Shown here one piece after another: positions 10,970 to 23,232 of a DNA stretch of 64,000 bases. The translations under genes and the position numbers were made by a program. Position 1 is the first letter of the stretch. Every line of letters begins with the position of its first letter. The DNA is from Acanthochlamys bracteata (lineage: Eukaryota; Streptophyta; Magnoliopsida; Pandanales; Velloziaceae), in NCBI GenBank assembly GCA_019914995.1, contig CM034128.1, positions 7,132,501-7,196,500 of the forward strand, written 5' to 3'. The notes beneath the pieces were generated by a model. It ran no database searches, was not told the DNA's origin, and saw nothing but the letters and a program-made list of their open reading frames with translations.

Positions 10970-13720
10970 TATACTTCTCCTAGCCTTTTACTGTTTACCC
11001 TAGTGCCTTAGGACGAGGCATTGGAGCCGTCCTATTACAGGATGGTAAACCAATTGCATAATATAGCAAAGTCCTCTTAGCTGCGGCCTTAGCTAAATCA
11101 ATATATGACCGAGAGCTAATGGTGTTGGCCATGCCGTGCAATGTTTTAGAGACCTTACCTCATCGCGCAACAGTTTATTATTAAAGCAGACCACCTAAGC
11201 CTTAAATACCTCATGAAGTAGCGGATTACTTTCTTTGAACAACAAAATTGGTTAGTGAAACTCCTTAGTTATACTATAAAATTGAGCAACATATAGGACA
11301 TTTGAATGCTGTCGTAAACGTCTTATCTAGAAGACCGGAGGCATTGCTAGTAGCGGTTACCACATTACAAGCTTCTTTCTAAGAGGACTTAAAGCAAGCT
11401 CAAGAAGAAGACTCGATCACCTCTAGCTTACTAAAAGGAGCCAAGGAAGTAATAAAATTAGAATTGTCAATATCCTATGATTTTCTGGTCCAATATGGCA
11501 TAATTTGTGTTCCTGATAATACATTGTAATTACTCTTTGAGGCCTATAACTCAACAAGTGGTAGTCACGGTGGGCGATTCCGGACCTTCAAGCGCCATAT
11601 ATAGCATTTCTAGCCAGATATGTTCAAGGACATCTACAAATACGTCACAGCTTGTTCCACAAGTGCCGAGGTGGAAACTAATGCCCTTCAGCCAGTAGGA
11701 TTACTTTAACTATTTCTTGTTCCTTCTTCGATCTAGACTAATATTTTGGTGATTTTCATAGAGGGATTACTTCACTCAGGAGAGAAGGATGTCATATTCC
11801 TAATTGTTGATTTCTTTTTAAATACGATCACTTTATTCCTTCACAACACCCCTACACTGTAGTAAGCGTAGTAGCCGCATTTGATTGAGAGGTGATACAT
11901 TTACACGTTTTCTCTTTCTCTATTATATCGGACCAACTCTGTTTTATTGAGCTCTTTTTGGCAAGAAATCCGCCTTAAAGGAATGGCCCTACATATGAGT
12001 ACCACATATCACCCCAAACAATTATCCTGAGTCATAAGTTATTAATAGATGTTTAGGGAGATACTTCAAGTATTTCATTAGAGAGCCACTAAGGAAATGG
12101 ATGCAATGCCTCCACTATGTATCCTTATAATACTAGCGTTCACACTACCAGTCTAGTCACTCTCTTTGAAGTTGTCTACCACCACCCTTGGTAGCATTTT
12201 TAAAGAAAAATCTACAGAATATCAACTCGAGAGGGGGGGGTGGGCGGAGTGGAAATTGAGTTATGTCAAATAAAAAACTAAATAGTCCATTGTTTTGAAA
12301 ACAGTCACTCATTAGTTACCAGTAAGTCGATCAAAAGGTTACTGACTATATTACACAAAATGATAGCATAATATAATTTAAAGAAAATAATAAGAAATGC
12401 TAAGATATGCAAACCAGCCAGGATGAAGATTCTTGGAAGTCTTTGTCACCGCGGTACCTATGTCCACATCACTTGACATTACAAATGAATCCACTAACTT
12501 TGAAGTAACGTACAAATAACGAAGAGTTGACGTTTCCCAAGACACCTGCACATCAACTGAGTCTCCTCACAAGAACAACTCTAACCAGCATTCTAGACTT
12601 CGTCAAGTCCCTCCGGTTACAACCGTGTATGCCTTCGCAAAGGCCTAAAATAAATCGGTAACTTACACCTAGGCTATCAACCCGAAACTCCAAATTCTTA
12701 AACTGTAAAAATTTCAAAATGTCCTCTATCCATAGAAAAAACTAGAACTCCGAAATAGTGTCTAAGCTGAGAGATATATCTTTTGACGTTGACCGTGTCG
12801 ATGTGTTATCCAGTTGATCCAATGATGTTGAATAGTATGATCAGCAAATTTTATAAGAAATTTTTTATTTTTAATACCTAATGAAATGGTCATACTCTTT
12901 TGTCTCAATTTATTCTCTATCATGTCATTTTCAAATGTAATTAAAAAATTTCTGTTTGGTGTTATGAGTAGAAAGATATGCTCGAGTAAACTTAGCATGT
13001 CAAGTAGATCTTAACACTTAGCCAACTCTACATGATGTTCTTTTCAGCTCCATATGTTTTGTTCAAATTCGATGTAGATATATTCAAATCCTGACAATGA
13101 TTCGTAAATATACGTTACCATCAAAATATTTGAAATTTCCAACACATTTTTCTCTGGCTCGAAAAGTTCAGATGGTTGTCTAGTTGCGAGCATGAGACGA
13201 ATTCTACGTGACCTAAAGCATCACTTAGCTCAAGCTCAAAATCGTATGAAGCAGCAAGCTGATAGGCGTCGACATGAGAATGTTATGAAGTCAGAATTGG
13301 GTTTTTTAAGCTCTAGCCATATTGACAATCGTGTACGGCAGATTGTTGATTTCACAGCTACGGCATATATGTTACATGTCTTTCCGTGTTACTATACAGG
13401 TTGGGTAAGTTACATAAAAGCTTGATTTGCCTCAAAAATCACGAATTCATCCGATCTTTCATATATCACAGTTAAAGAATGGTCGTTCTCGTCTATATGA
13501 GTTCGAATTTCAACTGCCTGCTCTTCCAGAAGAAGATTCAAATGACACCATATTGAACTTGCTGTAAGTACCTGCATCCAGACTCGAGGATGAGTCTTGT
13601 CTTTGTGGAAAGGGAATGATAAGTGCAAATCACAAGGATGGCCAAGGCACAACCACAAAGAGGATAAAGGAAGTCCACATGAGTATACAACGCTTACATT
13701 AGATGTCAGTGATGAATAAT
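10970..13720 (+). pseudogene. Ty3/gypsy pol relic (RNase H and integrase), interrupted
   Basis: The plus strand at 10995-11340 gives RNase H text: GIGAVLLQDGKPIA, YYSK-like, SIYDRELM, then FIIKADHLSLKYLM and QQNWLVKLLSY. Positions 11540-12200 give integrase text: STSGSHGGRFRTFKRH (zinc-finger loop), then ISDQL, YHISPQT and LVTLFEVVYHHP. The reading then breaks off. It resumes at 13185-13290 with LAQAQNRMKQQADRRR, and 13425-13570 gives IHPIFHISQLKNGR, the end of the integrase C-terminal module. The 12230-13170 interval has no place in a gypsy element and is most simply a later insertion or rearrangement. Stops and frameshifts are throughout. The residue pattern resembles the minus-strand relic at 5-7 kb, so both may come from one lineage, in opposite orientation. 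Confidence 0.8.
12230..13170. other. Foreign segment splitting the gypsy integrase relic
   Basis: About 940 bp separates two parts of one integrase gene that are normally contiguous. The segment opens with a G-run (near 12230-12242), and its minus strand has a 78-codon frame at 12762-12998 without recognisable similarity. I found no convincing terminal inverted repeat or target duplication, so the kind of insertion is unknown. Confidence 0.35.
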
Positions 13721-13990
13721 TGAGGAAAGGGTGTAGTGCTTGGATGAAGTTGCAGCTAGAGTAAGACTCAGTAGTGCTGAGCATTCAAGTAGGAGTGTTT
13801 AGCTAAGTAAGGTAGTAGTGTTCTATTCAAATAAGGATTCTAGTGTTTGAGTTTTATAAATAAACTTCCTTAGGTATGAATATCTTAGAGCTTCTTAGGG
13901 ACTTTTGAAGCCTTGTAGCTTATAAGTAGGAGTTTGTCCCACCTGAGAATGGGCATGAGAATCAATTTATTTTTTAATTTTTTTTGTAAG
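13721..13990 (+). mobile_element. Probable 3' LTR remnant of the plus-strand gypsy relic
   Basis: Immediately after the integrase end is text typical of plant gypsy LTRs: TAAGTAAGGTAGTAGTGTTC, GAGTTTTATAAATAAACTTC and GAGAATCAATTTATTTTTT, the latter resembling the R/U5 region with a TATA-like signal (TATAAATAA near 13855). A matching 5' LTR was not found, so the boundaries are approximate and the assignment rests on position plus word content. Confidence 0.4.
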
Positions 13991-15022
13991 TTTAAATTTA
14001 TACCAATTTTTTTTAGCTATTATCCTTATTTGCATTACTATCTATTTTATTGCTTTCTTCTTAGTTACTGCATATTAGATCTCTAATGACCCTAATTTCT
14101 AAAGATGCAGAGACCATGACGAAAGTAGATATCATTCATTTGTGCTTCACAATCTCCAGTTGCTAAGTAAGTCTGACGACCACACCATCCACAAGATAGT
14201 AGTGCGAATGATTGGTTACTAAAGGTAATAAATAGAGTAAAAAACCACGAGAAAGAAGATAAACTACACACACCTTGTGTGTATTCATCACATGAAGATC
14301 ACGGAAAGCCTAAGATTGCTTCCTATTTCGAACATCTTCATTAGCACCTAGAATTCGTTCTTAATAAAGTTTTTGCTAGATGTAAAAGAATTTCTTAGTA
14401 TCGAAGGCTAGCACCAAACTTCACATACACTACTAAAACATGATCCACAGCACCACCAGGGGATTCTTCTCTTTAGCAACTTTCATCAATGCCAAGGTGC
14501 CATTGGTGTTCTTGTAAGAGATGACAAAGTGCTTTTACTAGCGGGCTCTTATTAAAGCCTCTACCTCGTGGTTCGCTAATGCTGCCGAAGACCTATTAGA
14601 AGACATCCATTATACATTGTCATAGAATTTAGAGAAGTTATTGTCGGAATATCGTGAAGACGATAAACAAAAAGTCTATGGAGTCTTCAATATACATACC
14701 TCTGCATGATATTTACATCATATAAAATTGGATTAAGGTCTTGTAACGTTGCATGGGTAAGTGACATAATTTTACAGTTCATACTGTAGTCGAGCATGGT
14801 TTGCTGATTGCTGCAAGCGTTTATTTGGTAGGAAAGATGTCCAAGACGGTTGGAGCCGGCTATTTGGTAAGTTTGAAATTTTGATTCTTAATGTAATAAT
14901 AATTTCGGCCGTTTGAGGGAAAAATAAATAAATAAAAAAGAGAAAGAATAAAAGAATGAAAGAAAGAAATGGTAGCTTTGTTTTCTTACCTTGCTATTTC
15001 TCTGCCCAGCCTCTCTCGAATA
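13991..15022. other. Intergenic DNA
   Basis: I see no gene or recognisable transposon here. Composition shifts at about 14900 to an A/G-rich tract (AAAGAAAGAAA) that precedes the GC-rich duplication upstream of the FMP32-like gene. Confidence 0.45.
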
Positions 15023-15023
15023 G

Positions 15024-15146
15024 TTTTGGTTTTTGTCCGAAGAGAAGAAAGAGCGCCCGCGCCCGCCCCAGCCCCCGCCCGCCTCTTATAGTCTTTCAAT
15101 CTCAAATATTTTTGGTGTTTGTCGGAAGAGAAGAAAGAGCGCCCGC
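15024..15146 (+). repeat. 37-bp direct repeat with GC-rich spacer, upstream of the FMP32-like gene
   Basis: Two copies, 15024-15060 and 15110-15146, match at 35 of 37 positions and are offset by 86 bp. Each contains GAAGAGAAGAAAGAGCGCCC. The first copy continues into CCCGC-type tandem words (15055-15083) and the second into CCCGCCCGCG. The repeat sits 0.36-0.49 kb before the start codon, so it probably lies in the promoter or the start of the 5' leader. Confidence 0.8.
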
Positions 15147-15509
15147 CCGCGATTACCGTTCAGGCTTTTAGGCTTAGCAACAAAAACCAGATATATTCCA
15201 GATTTGTCCTCCTTCTTCTTCTAAAACAATTACTAGCTTCACAATAAAAGTTTCTTTTTCTTTTCTTAATCAACAAGCGATCCAATAGCATCTCTCTCTT
15301 TCGCTTTCTTTTTTTCTTTCTTTTTTTCCTCAGGCGAGCGGCAGCGACCAGCGGCGGGCTGGGGTTTCCTGCATCTCAACCCGCTGTGTGTCTTCAATCA
15401 CGAATCTAATCTCGTGCTTTGCTTCTGTGAATCTCGACTCCATCGATTTGATCGATTAGTTGCGGTCGGTAGATTGATTGATTAGTTGGTGTTTGATTGA
15501 TTGGTTGTG

Positions 15510-18500
15510 ATGTCGGCCGCGGTGGCTGTTATTAGGAGAGCCAACGCCTCTGCGTTCTTGAGAACCGCTGGTTGCCGCCACATCTCTGATCTCGTCAAGG
15601 CCAACGGCCGCAGAGCTTTCCTCGTAGATACTCTAGCTCTGGTACAGCAACAATTACTTAGTCTGTTGCTTTCTGTTTTTTGTGTTAATGTGCTTTATGT
15701 TTTGGGTGATTGTTAAAACTACTGAGGATAATTGCAGGTTAGAAGATTGGAAGGGCAGGGCGTGCCATCGAAGCAAGCAGAGGCAATCACATTGGCAATC
15801 ACAGAGGTTCTTAATGATAGCTTGGAGAATGTCGCACAGTCATTTGTCTCCAAGGCTGAGATGCAGAAGGTAACAGAGACTATGAGGCTTCCTTCTGTCA
15901 GAGATTTTTGGTAAATGTGCAATATAATGTTTGCTGTGGTTGATGGTTTGCGCAGGTTGAGATGATCCAGGAAGCCAACCTCTCCAAGTTCAAGTCTGAA
16001 GTCAATAGCTCTCAAGTACTTTTTTCGAATTGACTCCTCTTTCTTTACCTTGCTCATGCCATGCAGCTTCAGTTATAATACATCTAGAACCTCTTCTTCT
16101 TAATTTTGTCGCTTGTATGCTTAACAATAATTTGAATGCCAGTCTTTGCAGTCTACTTATTTCATACCAAATAAGGAGAATAGCATGTCACAAGATATTT
16201 TAACTTTAGCAGAATAAATTAGTTAATGGTGACATAAGGAATCAGGAAGGAAGCTTTGAATTGCATTGCATAAGTAAATAGAACCATTGGAGGACTTCTG
16301 ATAATGTAATGCACCGGTTTATTAGGGCTTTATTGAGCTGTATGCATATAGCTTCTGTCCTTTATGAGCTGTAGTGTGTATGATTGGTGGATTAATACAT
16401 GCCTGATATTCCCCAGTAGATCTCTACTAAATGAATTATTGAACTTCACAAATTCGACAGAAAATGAGGAAAAAGTGGTCACTTATACATGGGGGGATGT
16501 TGTACTAATCATTTAGGAGAAGTCCCTAATACTGGCTATTTTTCATGAGGCCATTTGTTGTCTCAATTAAGGTCTTTACCTCCTTGAAATGCATGTTTGC
16601 ATGGATTTCTAGGATTCTATGATCACCTGGAGTGAGTATGATATTATGATGCCTAAATTTGTCACCATTGCAGTTCTTATGGCATTACAAAGCAGTTCTT
16701 CTCTGCGGTCTATGAGCATTAAGTTAGTTGGCTGCTCGGCTACCTGTATAAGAATTGGTCTGCAATTTGTTTTCAAGAACAGTTCCTTTTTGTTTGCTTT
16801 GGTGCCAATATTTTCAGGTGTTTTAATAATAGAACTAGATCAGTACTAAGTATGTGCTGCTATTGCCTGAGGCATGCGGAGGAGTCTCAACGTCGTAAAT
16901 GCTATTTCTTTTCATGTATTACGTTGTATGAAGATAGTAGGTTCCAATTCTTACAGTCAGGAATGAGAAAAGCTGAGGTGATTTTTACTCTTTGCTAGAA
17001 ATGAGTTTTTCTTGCATCTACTACGAGAGACTGTTTAAGTGGTTAGATTGTCCATTGAACATTTCATTTTGACTATTATTTATATAAGATTTTTGCTTGG
17101 AGATGTAAATATATCCACGGAATGTCATAAGGGACTTTTTTGAGAGTACTTGCTCTCATACTTATAGCACAGGGTACATGAGGGTTTGAAATGATTACTT
17201 TGGTAGGTTGCTTGATGGAGGCTAAATGTACTGATTGCGTGTGAAAGAATTTTCAGATTAATGTTGGTGCTTCTGGTGGCACAACGAGTTCAATTTGAGA
17301 TTATGGTCTAGGTACAGGTTGTAAGCATCGAAGATGAAGAAGCGAGGTGTTGCAAACATATGCCAGTTCAGGTTAAAATAACACTCTTCACCATGACTTA
17401 GCATTAGCTTCGATCATCCTATCAGAATTGGATGAGATCTCTATATCATGAGAGAGAACTTCCTTGGCATATAGAGGTATGAGTTTGGTACTGTTTTAAA
17501 GATATGGCATATAAAGATATGACCGTATAACTTCCAACATATGTTGTGTTCTGGTAAAGCACGACCTGAAGATGCATACCATATCCCTAAGTCATTTTTC
17601 TGATAATTGCAGAAGCACCTATCTGTGGTAGATATACCCATCCAATATCATTGACTTGGATAACGTCCTTCACAGTTGCATAATTACAAAATAGTCATTG
17701 ACATATTAAAAGCTATTCATTTGAAAGAGATGGATATCTTCAGGATTGTGGTGCCAGCTTCTTTGACTATATCTTTGTCTGGGATGGTACTAATTAGCAT
17801 GATACATTTGTATTGATGTTGAGTAAGAGAAAATGGTTACTTATTAGATTTTTGTTTGACTAATCTGATTGAACCATAGTTGTTAAGGAGTTACTGCTAG
17901 TTCAGTTGGTGAGTAATTTGGATTTGGTTGTTCTTGAGACCTTACTATAGATATTTTTGCTGCTTAGTTTCTTGAAATATCAGATCTGCATGTGGTTTCA
18001 TTAGCAACACTTTGGCTTTGACAGTTTCACCATCGTAAGAAAATAACCAAAGGATCTATCTATAGATTGGTAAGATAATCATTTATGTGAAGCCTACCAC
18101 ATTGTTGCCTTGACTAGATTAACCAATCACTTTGTTGAAAAGAAGCTAGTTGAGGAAGACATCTCGATATCTATCATCATGTTTTTTATGTTAATTAAAG
18201 TTGAAACATGCATGCTTTCTCTTCATGTTTTATGATTTTTGAAGTTTTCACATTTTCTATTTATAAATAATATTTAAAAATAAAAATAAAAAATGGCTTG
18301 CATTGTTTGAGTTATGCATTGGTTGCATTCCTTTCTCTGTCTGTTCATACTCTTTCTGGATTAAGCCTACTCTGAGATTGAGATTGGGGAAATGGATTGT
18401 AGAAAAAATTGGAACTCCTGCTAAGATAGTAGGCTCTAAGTGCTTACCCACCTTGTTTTTAAATGCTTTTTTTAATTTGAAGAAACTCCAAACACTAAAT

Positions 18501-21012
18501 TGCATAATTACTCTTGCTCAATTATTGCAATCCTTTCGTTTCAACCTTAACCTTAAATGGAGCTCAAAGGTTAGGTTGAGAATTCGGAGCATGTTTAATA
18601 GTAGTTTGTCTTAGCCGAAATTGTGATTTGGAAAATGGAGTCTAGTAAAGAACTTTAGATGTCATCTAGAAGGTAGAAGTCTCTAGTTGCTTATCCAACC
18701 TGACTTTTAAAATGCATTTTTAATGTCTTAGCTGTTGAGAAGACTATAAAATAGAAACAATTCTTCTTGGTAGGAAGCTATTGGTTATAAACTGCAATAT
18801 TCTTTTCCTTTGTACTTGGCAGTTACATTTAAGAAACCTTGAGTAGTTTGGAAGGTTCTTTTCTTATATTTTTCTCTTCTTTGGCTGTATTCTGTCGTAA
18901 TCTTTTGTCCATCCTCTTACTAATCTCTCTTCTTCTATATATCTTCACCACCTTCATCTTAAGTAATTTTTATTTAATGAATATTGACCCGTACTTGCTA
19001 TATTGCTTCTGATAAACTAAGCTTGAGCTTCAATCTAAATCTCCCTCAAAAATGGGGCCAAATTAGAAGTGCAGCTTTGGCGTGTATTCCTTTATATTTC
19101 TGGTAATTTGCTTTCTAAACTTATAATAAGCATTGCAAACGTAGCAAATTTCTCTGTCTTTCTTTCTAGACTAAATTCTAGCTTCTAGAACTTTGCTGCT
19201 CATTAGAGTGAAGTATCCTGCTACTGTTGCATGCCTAGTGTGCTCATAGCAGATGTCATTACCCATAGGGCACAAACTGGTTATGTCAATTTTGGTGTTG
19301 GAGTGAATGTTCTAAGCAGCCTCTACGATTGAATATTAGAATGCCTTGAAGTAGAGGCGCGTAGTACTTGAGAATTCATGGTTGATTTTTTCCTTCCTTT
19401 CTTTTTTAGACAATCTTGTAACACCTGGAACTGGTGTTATTACCGAACGGCTGTGTTTTTATGTTACTTTTTGTATAATTGATATTTCCTTTTTGTATAA
19501 GTGATGACGTATCTTGGATTATTTTAATTGAGTCTGCACTCCTTCATTTTCCCCCTTTAATCCTCCACATTCTGCACACAAACGATCATAATATCTTTAC
19601 TCTTATGTGATCGCATGTTCTATCTTGATTTAGAGTCCTTTCCCCATCATAGACTTGGTTATATGAGGATTTTTATCTTAAAAAAGTTAGTGGATTACTT
19701 CTCTTGTACTTGAAACTTTTTCAGGAATTAGGATGTCTGTTGATATATATTTTGTCTCAACATACTTTTCTTCCTTAAAGCAGTTGATTTTTTCATGCAG
19801 GAACACCACTTTGCTTTGTTGCAACGTGAAACTGAAAAGCTGAGGGGTGATATTGAGAAAATGCGAAGTGAACTTAGGTATGATTTATGAATAGCTTTAT
19901 TTATCTAATCCTTGCACTTCATTTCTTGCAATGTTGGTCACATTTACATAAATATATGGGCAGATATGAGATTGACAAGGTGACCGCTGGACAGCGCCTG
20001 GATCTGAATCTTGAGAGAGGGTAAGAACTTAAATTTGATTTAGTTCATTTGTTCAGTTGATGTTTGATAATGTAGTTTTCTATTGTCATTACTGTACTAT
20101 AAGTCGCTTGTTATACCTTGTATAAGCTGGTTCGCGGTTCAATTGACAGGTCCATTCTACTTATGACTAGATATCAGTTTAATAGGTTGTAATGGTGTAG
20201 TGTTGTTGGTGCTTATTTACTTTGGTGTGGATGAAATTACAGTTATCTTGATCCATTTGCTTCTTTGGGGAATATATTTACATACTTGGAAATGTGAATA
20301 TTACTTACTGGGAAGATATAGCGATGCTGAACCAATATTTGTAGGTGATAGTGGGAGATGCGCTGGATTTAGATTTGTGTGAGGATTATTCAGGTTTAGA
20401 TTTAAGTTGGAGATTTTACTGTATTCTTAAGCAGTTCCCTTGGGACGTAGAAGCATCAAATTAGCAGGTATTAAGAAGATGTTGAGGGGTTCTGGCACCC
20501 TTTATTATAGGCACAGAGTGGATAGCAGAAACCTTCTGAAAGAAAACCCGACTTGTACGTTCTTTTTTTTTTTCTTTTTCTTCTGATAGGAAAAACCTTA
20601 GCCGATTTAGTGCATTAGAAACTTTAACAATGCTTGAGCTTCTTATGAATTGCTTTCTGATTTTATGGCTGATAGTCAGGCAGCTTTTTCTCATGAACAA
20701 GTAATAGTAACTATGCATTTAAATGTGCTGTATGTACATCATGACTTGCAGGCGTATACGTGATGAACTAGCCAAGCAGAATGCTGAAACCACAGATCTT
20801 ACAACCAAGCTTGATAGGGTGAGTAGTATCTTTGGAAACACTTAGTCACTTGTTAGTATCAAGTGGTTGACATATTTGTTTGTTGTGTGCAGGAAATACA
20901 TGCATTGAGAGCCCAATTAGAGGCAGCCAAGTATGATGTTATCAAATACTGCATAGGGACCCTTGTATCAATATCTGCTGTTGGTCTTGCTACTCTCCGC
21001 ATTCTAATGTAG
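15510..21012 (+). CDS. FMP32-like mitochondrial coiled-coil membrane protein (DUF1640 / CCDC90-MCUR1 family)
   Basis: Seven exons join in frame to 214 aa: 15510-15641, 15738-15869, 15955-16014, 19801-19877, 19964-20020, 20752-20818 and 20893-21012. The N-terminus (MSAAVAVIRRANASAFLRTA) is basic, lacks acidic residues and suits a mitochondrial presequence. Next comes the family block FLVDTLALVRRLEGQGVPSK and QAEAITLAITEVLNDSLENV (residues 37-75). A long heptad-rich coiled coil with LLQRETEKLRGDIEKMRSEL and KVTAGQRLDLNLERGRIRDE follows. The last residues (YCIGTLVSISAVGLATLRIL) form one C-terminal transmembrane segment. In yeast and animals this family sits in the inner mitochondrial membrane; FMP32 has been linked to respiratory-complex assembly and MCUR1 to calcium uniport, while the plant role is not settled. 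All donors are GT and all acceptors AG. The 5' leader from about 15240 is CT-rich. Confidence 0.9.
16015..19800 (+). other. 3.8-kb intron 3 of the FMP32-like gene
   Basis: The intron opens with GTACTT and closes with TTTTTTCATGCAG. The other five introns of the gene are 85-731 bp, so this one is exceptional. I could not recognise a transposon inside it. The frames at 16619-16849, 17441-17641 and 18303-18614 lack family resemblance and splice context and are taken as chance. Composition is T-rich, as usual for plant introns. Confidence 0.75.
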
Positions 21013-22360
21013 AGAGACCTTATTTAGCTTTCTCTACAACCGCGACAATGCAGCTCCCAATACATTGATTCTTTTTAGAAAGAAAGTGTGATCAGTTGTG
21101 TCATTCATAGTCCTTGAAAGAATGAATCATGCTACTGACATAGCTTTGTCGACCCATTGATTTACACACAGGATTGTCAATATCTCCCTCTACTTCTTTG
21201 ATCTGTTCTGTGTATACCTTGTCATGATGTTCCTGGGTGTTTCGTCTGGCATTTCTGTATGCGATGTGGATAGACTTGCACAAAGATAACAAGGTCTTTT
21301 CTCTGAAAGAAACATCCGAAAACAGTTGGGCAGATGAATGTTAAACAACGTCGGGAAATTCTTTTCGTTCCTTTTCTTTTCTGATGATACTTGACCGGAT
21401 ATCCTCTTGACATTTGGTAGTTGCTCTCTCAATTGTGTAACTGTTAATCGTTCAGTTATGTTATGCGTGTTAAAAAAGGGGGAAGCACTAAGCACAAATA
21501 GAATAACAATCACTAGGTTGAAAGTTGCAGTCGAATTCTAAATGTTCCTGTCTAGTAATCTCTTGAGACTACTCATCGGCCTTGATCATCTGCGGTCCTA
21601 CTTAGAAAACAATACAATGTGAGGTAGCGCATATTGTTCACGTTGGGTGCATAGAAAGTTCATTAACTTCCTTATATTTGAATATAAAAAATTATAAATA
21701 AAAAATATATTGATTTAGTTTTAGCTTAATCGAAGCACGAACTGATTTCTATCCCGTTTCTTCATTAAGATGATAGAAAAAATTTTTGATAAAAAACGCA
21801 AAGTATAAGATTTTTTTTCTATAATCTTGATCAAGAGTTAGATTAAGATCACTTCGTAATCCGGATGAATTAAAAGTTTGTGATCGTGTTCGATTCATTT
21901 TCTTGATATAACTGTGGATATTAAATATGAACTTTCTAGTCACTTTATATGAACTAATGCGTGGCAGTGTACTCTAAAAATATGTTATATATATAAATAT
22001 ATAGTGCTAAATGATATAAGGGAGTATGCCTAGTTATTTACTTTGGAGAAATTTTTTGTAAATTAAGAAGTTGTCTTGTTAACTTGGATTAAAAGTTCAT
22101 TATCATATCAATCAACACTTACATAATCTCATTCGTCAATTGTCATGGACTGTCTTCATTGGAAAATACAAGTTTATAGTGAAGTATTAATCACATCAAT
22201 AGAAACCACACCCTACAATTAGGAATAATTAGAATCTAACTCCACATTCCCACAAATCTATCAGTGCCTTTGACATTTTCTTCTTAATGCTAGGATATAT
22301 TACTATTTCCTCAAGTAAGGCATTGTTGCAAGTTCTTTACATGTATGCAACACATACACG
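21013..22360. other. 3' flank of the FMP32-like gene and intergenic DNA
   Basis: Roughly 21013-21530 is probably 3' untranslated sequence. Beyond about 21660 the DNA becomes strongly AT-rich. Several short minus-strand frames (21101-21513, 21749-21943) overlap each other in different phases and look random. Confidence 0.5.
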
Positions 22361-22368
22361 CTTCAAAT

Positions 22369-23224
22369 TAGGGGTGGCAATATATGACCCGATCTGAAAA
22401 TTCAATCCGAAATCGATCTGTTTAATCAGAATTATGGTTGAAAAATTTGACCCGTATAAATATATGGATTGGATTAGGATTGAACGAAATTGATCCGATT
22501 ATTAAATAGGTCGACCCGGATTAACTCGAAATTGACCCACCAACCCACAATATCATATTTTGAAGAAATAATTTTTAATTTTTTCTTACTATATAATAAA
22601 ATATTGACAATAAAATAATCGATAATAGTTATTTACAAACTATTAAATTATATTGTATTTATAATTAATTCTTTATTTTTATACCTTAAGAAAATAGTTA
22701 AGATGAAAATTATAATATTATCGAAAGTATTACTATGTAGGTATCTTTAATGACGATTTAGATTTCGTATAAAGATTTTTATGAAAATTTTGTTAGATAG
22801 ATATGTTTATCAAAATTTTTATCAAAATTATTAATATATATTTATAATCATAAATTTCAACTGTTATCATATATTTCCAAAAAATAAAAATAATAATTTT
22901 TTTTGAATATTTTAAGGACTGATGAAGACATTAAGGAATGCATATTTTGTCGGACATAATTATATCTCGTCAGTAAAATATCGTGCACTTTCATTCGAAC
23001 TGATCTTATAATTTCACTGAAGCTTAAAAATATAAAATTAATAATTGATAATTTTAATTATTAAATGGATTGATCCGAATTTAATCCGGTTATTAGTAGG
23101 TTGGTTAGGGTTGATAATTTTGATCCGTATAAATTTATAAGTTGGATTAGAATTGAACGAATTTGACCCGATTATTAAATAAGTTGATCTGAAATCGACC
23201 CACCAATTTATATTGCCACCCCTA
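22369..23224. mobile_element. hAT-like non-autonomous element with TAGGGGTGGCAA termini
   Basis: The left end is TAGGGGTGGCAATATA and the right end is its reverse complement (TATTGCCACCCCTA). The sub-terminal arms also mirror each other: ATTAAATAGGTCGACCC on the left, and the sequence ATTAAATAAGTTGATC on the right. Flanking octamers CTTCAAAT (22361-22368) and CTCTAAAT (23225-23232) agree at 6 of 8 positions, fitting an aged 8-bp target duplication typical of hAT elements. The interior is AT-rich without transposase, so this is a MITE-like derivative of 856 bp. Confidence 0.75.
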
Positions 23225-23232
23225 CTCTAAAT

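Noticed and set aside
18303..18614. 103-codon frame in FMP32 intron 3
   Set aside because: Opposed by an equally long antisense frame; no splice context or family match.
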